Below are positions 6,769-7,347 of a stretch of DNA of 7,347 nt, piece by piece; positions within the stretch are counted from its first letter, which is position 1; each line of letters begins with the position of its first letter. Under the pieces are notes generated by a model, which worked only from the letters and a program-made list of their open reading frames with translations, was not told where the DNA came from and did not search any database. A program made the position numbers and the translations under genes. The DNA comes from Porticoccaceae bacterium UBA1989 (GTDB lineage Bacteria > Pseudomonadota > Gammaproteobacteria > Pseudomonadales > Porticoccaceae): positions 1 through 7,347 of the forward strand of contig DDDD01000152.1 of NCBI GenBank assembly GCA_002335945.1. The letters are read 5' to 3'.

Positions 6769-7347
6769 ATGAAGACATACAAAAAAGTCACGTTACTTAC
6801 CCTCACTGTTGCCCTTGGAGTAACGACCTGGCTCGCCACATCATGGCAAGGAAAACAGGTTGATCATATGATGGGTCTAATGGATGTTGATAGAAACGGC
6901 ATGCTTCAAATCGAAGAAGTCTCGCCATTGATGCGCCTGCGATTCATCGAGCTCGATAGTGACGGCGACGGTAGTATAGGTCGCAGCGAGATCTCCGCGT
7001 ATATACGATCTTCGTTGTTCAACGTAATACTGCGCAAGTGGAACACGCGTGGCCTGCCTGTATATCCCGATAACGTCCAGAGGGAATCTCTGCAGACGGC
7101 ATTGGATGAAATGGTAGACGTTCTCGAGTTGCCTGGTGCCGTGATGCTAGTAGGCAGAAATGGTGTTGAAGGGATTCGGGTTAGGTCGGGTGATTTTGAT
7201 GCCAATACGGTTGTGTCGGTTGCATCAGCCAGTAAATGGGTAAGCTCTGCGGTTTTGATGCGCCTGGTTGAACAGGGTGTACTCAGTCTAGATGCGCCAC
7301 TTAAGCGTTATATTCCCGAATTGACTGGACACTGGGCGGACACAACA
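6769..7347 (+). CDS. EF-hand plus beta-lactamase-fold serine hydrolase, N-terminal part (cut by window edge)
   Basis: 193 codons are open to the right edge. Residues 7-25 are a hydrophobic signal peptide or membrane anchor with no lipobox and no clear cleavage site. Two EF-hand loops follow: D39-x-D41-x-N43-G-x-L-x-x-x-E50 and the canonical D63-x-D65-x-D67-G-x-I-x-x-x-E74, so calcium binding is likely. From about residue 105 the sequence reads as a class C beta-lactamase/family VIII esterase domain: LPGAVMLVGRNG (121-132), then the nucleophile motif S153-A-S-K156 in VASASKWVSSAVLMRLVEQG, then LSLDAPLKRYIPEL. These enzymes are esterases, peptidases, transesterases or lactamases; an envelope esterase is more likely than drug resistance in this setting. 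AAAGGA (6752-6757) lies 11 bases before ATG, a slightly long gap. The 42-bp distance from the DUF3604 stop, with no terminator, indicates co-transcription. The Tyr-x-Asn and later motifs lie beyond the window. Confidence 0.85.
   Translation, partial: MKTYKKVTLLTLTVALGVTTWLATSWQGKQVDHMMGLMDVDRNGMLQIEEVSPLMRLRFIELDSDGDGSIGRSEISAYIRSSLFNVILRKWNTRGLPVYPDNVQRESLQTALDEMVDVLELPGAVMLVGRNGVEGIRVRSGDFDANTVVSVASASKWVSSAVLMRLVEQGVLSLDAPLKRYIPELTGHWADTT

Noticed and set aside
6906..7205. 99-codon minus-strand ORF opposite the EF-hand hydrolase
   Set aside because: The plus-strand frame carries both EF-hand loops and the SxxK motif; the reverse frame has no recognisable features.

Overview
The window looks like chromosomal DNA of a Gram-negative, probably marine or aquatic proteobacterium, most likely a gammaproteobacterium. 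The reasons are the TonB-dependent outer-membrane receptor, Sec signal peptides on the envelope proteins, strong Shine-Dalgarno sites, moderate base composition, and a combination of families (TonB receptor, GPH-type carrier, DUF3604 protein, beta-lactamase-fold hydrolase, amidohydrolase) typical of oligotrophic and hydrocarbon/lipid- or glycan-using gammaproteobacteria. The lineage is inferred from gene content only. I see no tRNA, rRNA, CRISPR array, insertion sequence or phage gene.

Layout. Positions 1-240 carry, on the minus strand, the first 80 codons of an amidohydrolase-family protein that runs off the left edge. It diverges from the rest across a 452-bp AT-rich intergenic region (241-692), which holds a good leftward promoter overlapped by an imperfect palindrome and a weaker candidate rightward promoter. 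Rightward genes then follow: a TonB-dependent receptor (693-3095) closed by a strong intrinsic terminator (3132-3174); a GPH/MelB-like MFS transporter (3232-4770); a secreted DUF3604 protein with a PHP-like metal site (4870-6726); and, cut by the right edge, an exported or membrane-anchored protein with two EF-hands fused to a beta-lactamase-fold serine hydrolase domain (6769-7347).

How they may work together (inference). The receptor would bring a substrate across the outer membrane. The DUF3604 metalloprotein and the EF-hand serine hydrolase would act on it in the periplasm, the GPH symporter would carry the product into the cytoplasm, and the divergent amidohydrolase could process it there. 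That makes a compact uptake-and-hydrolysis locus whose substrate cannot be named from sequence. The last three rightward genes are close together (99 and 42 bp gaps, no terminator between them) and probably form one operon, separated from the receptor gene by the terminator. Two reading frames need corrected starts: the receptor begins at ATG 693 rather than at GTG 624, and the transporter at ATG 3232 rather than at TTG 3142, which lies inside the terminator hairpin.
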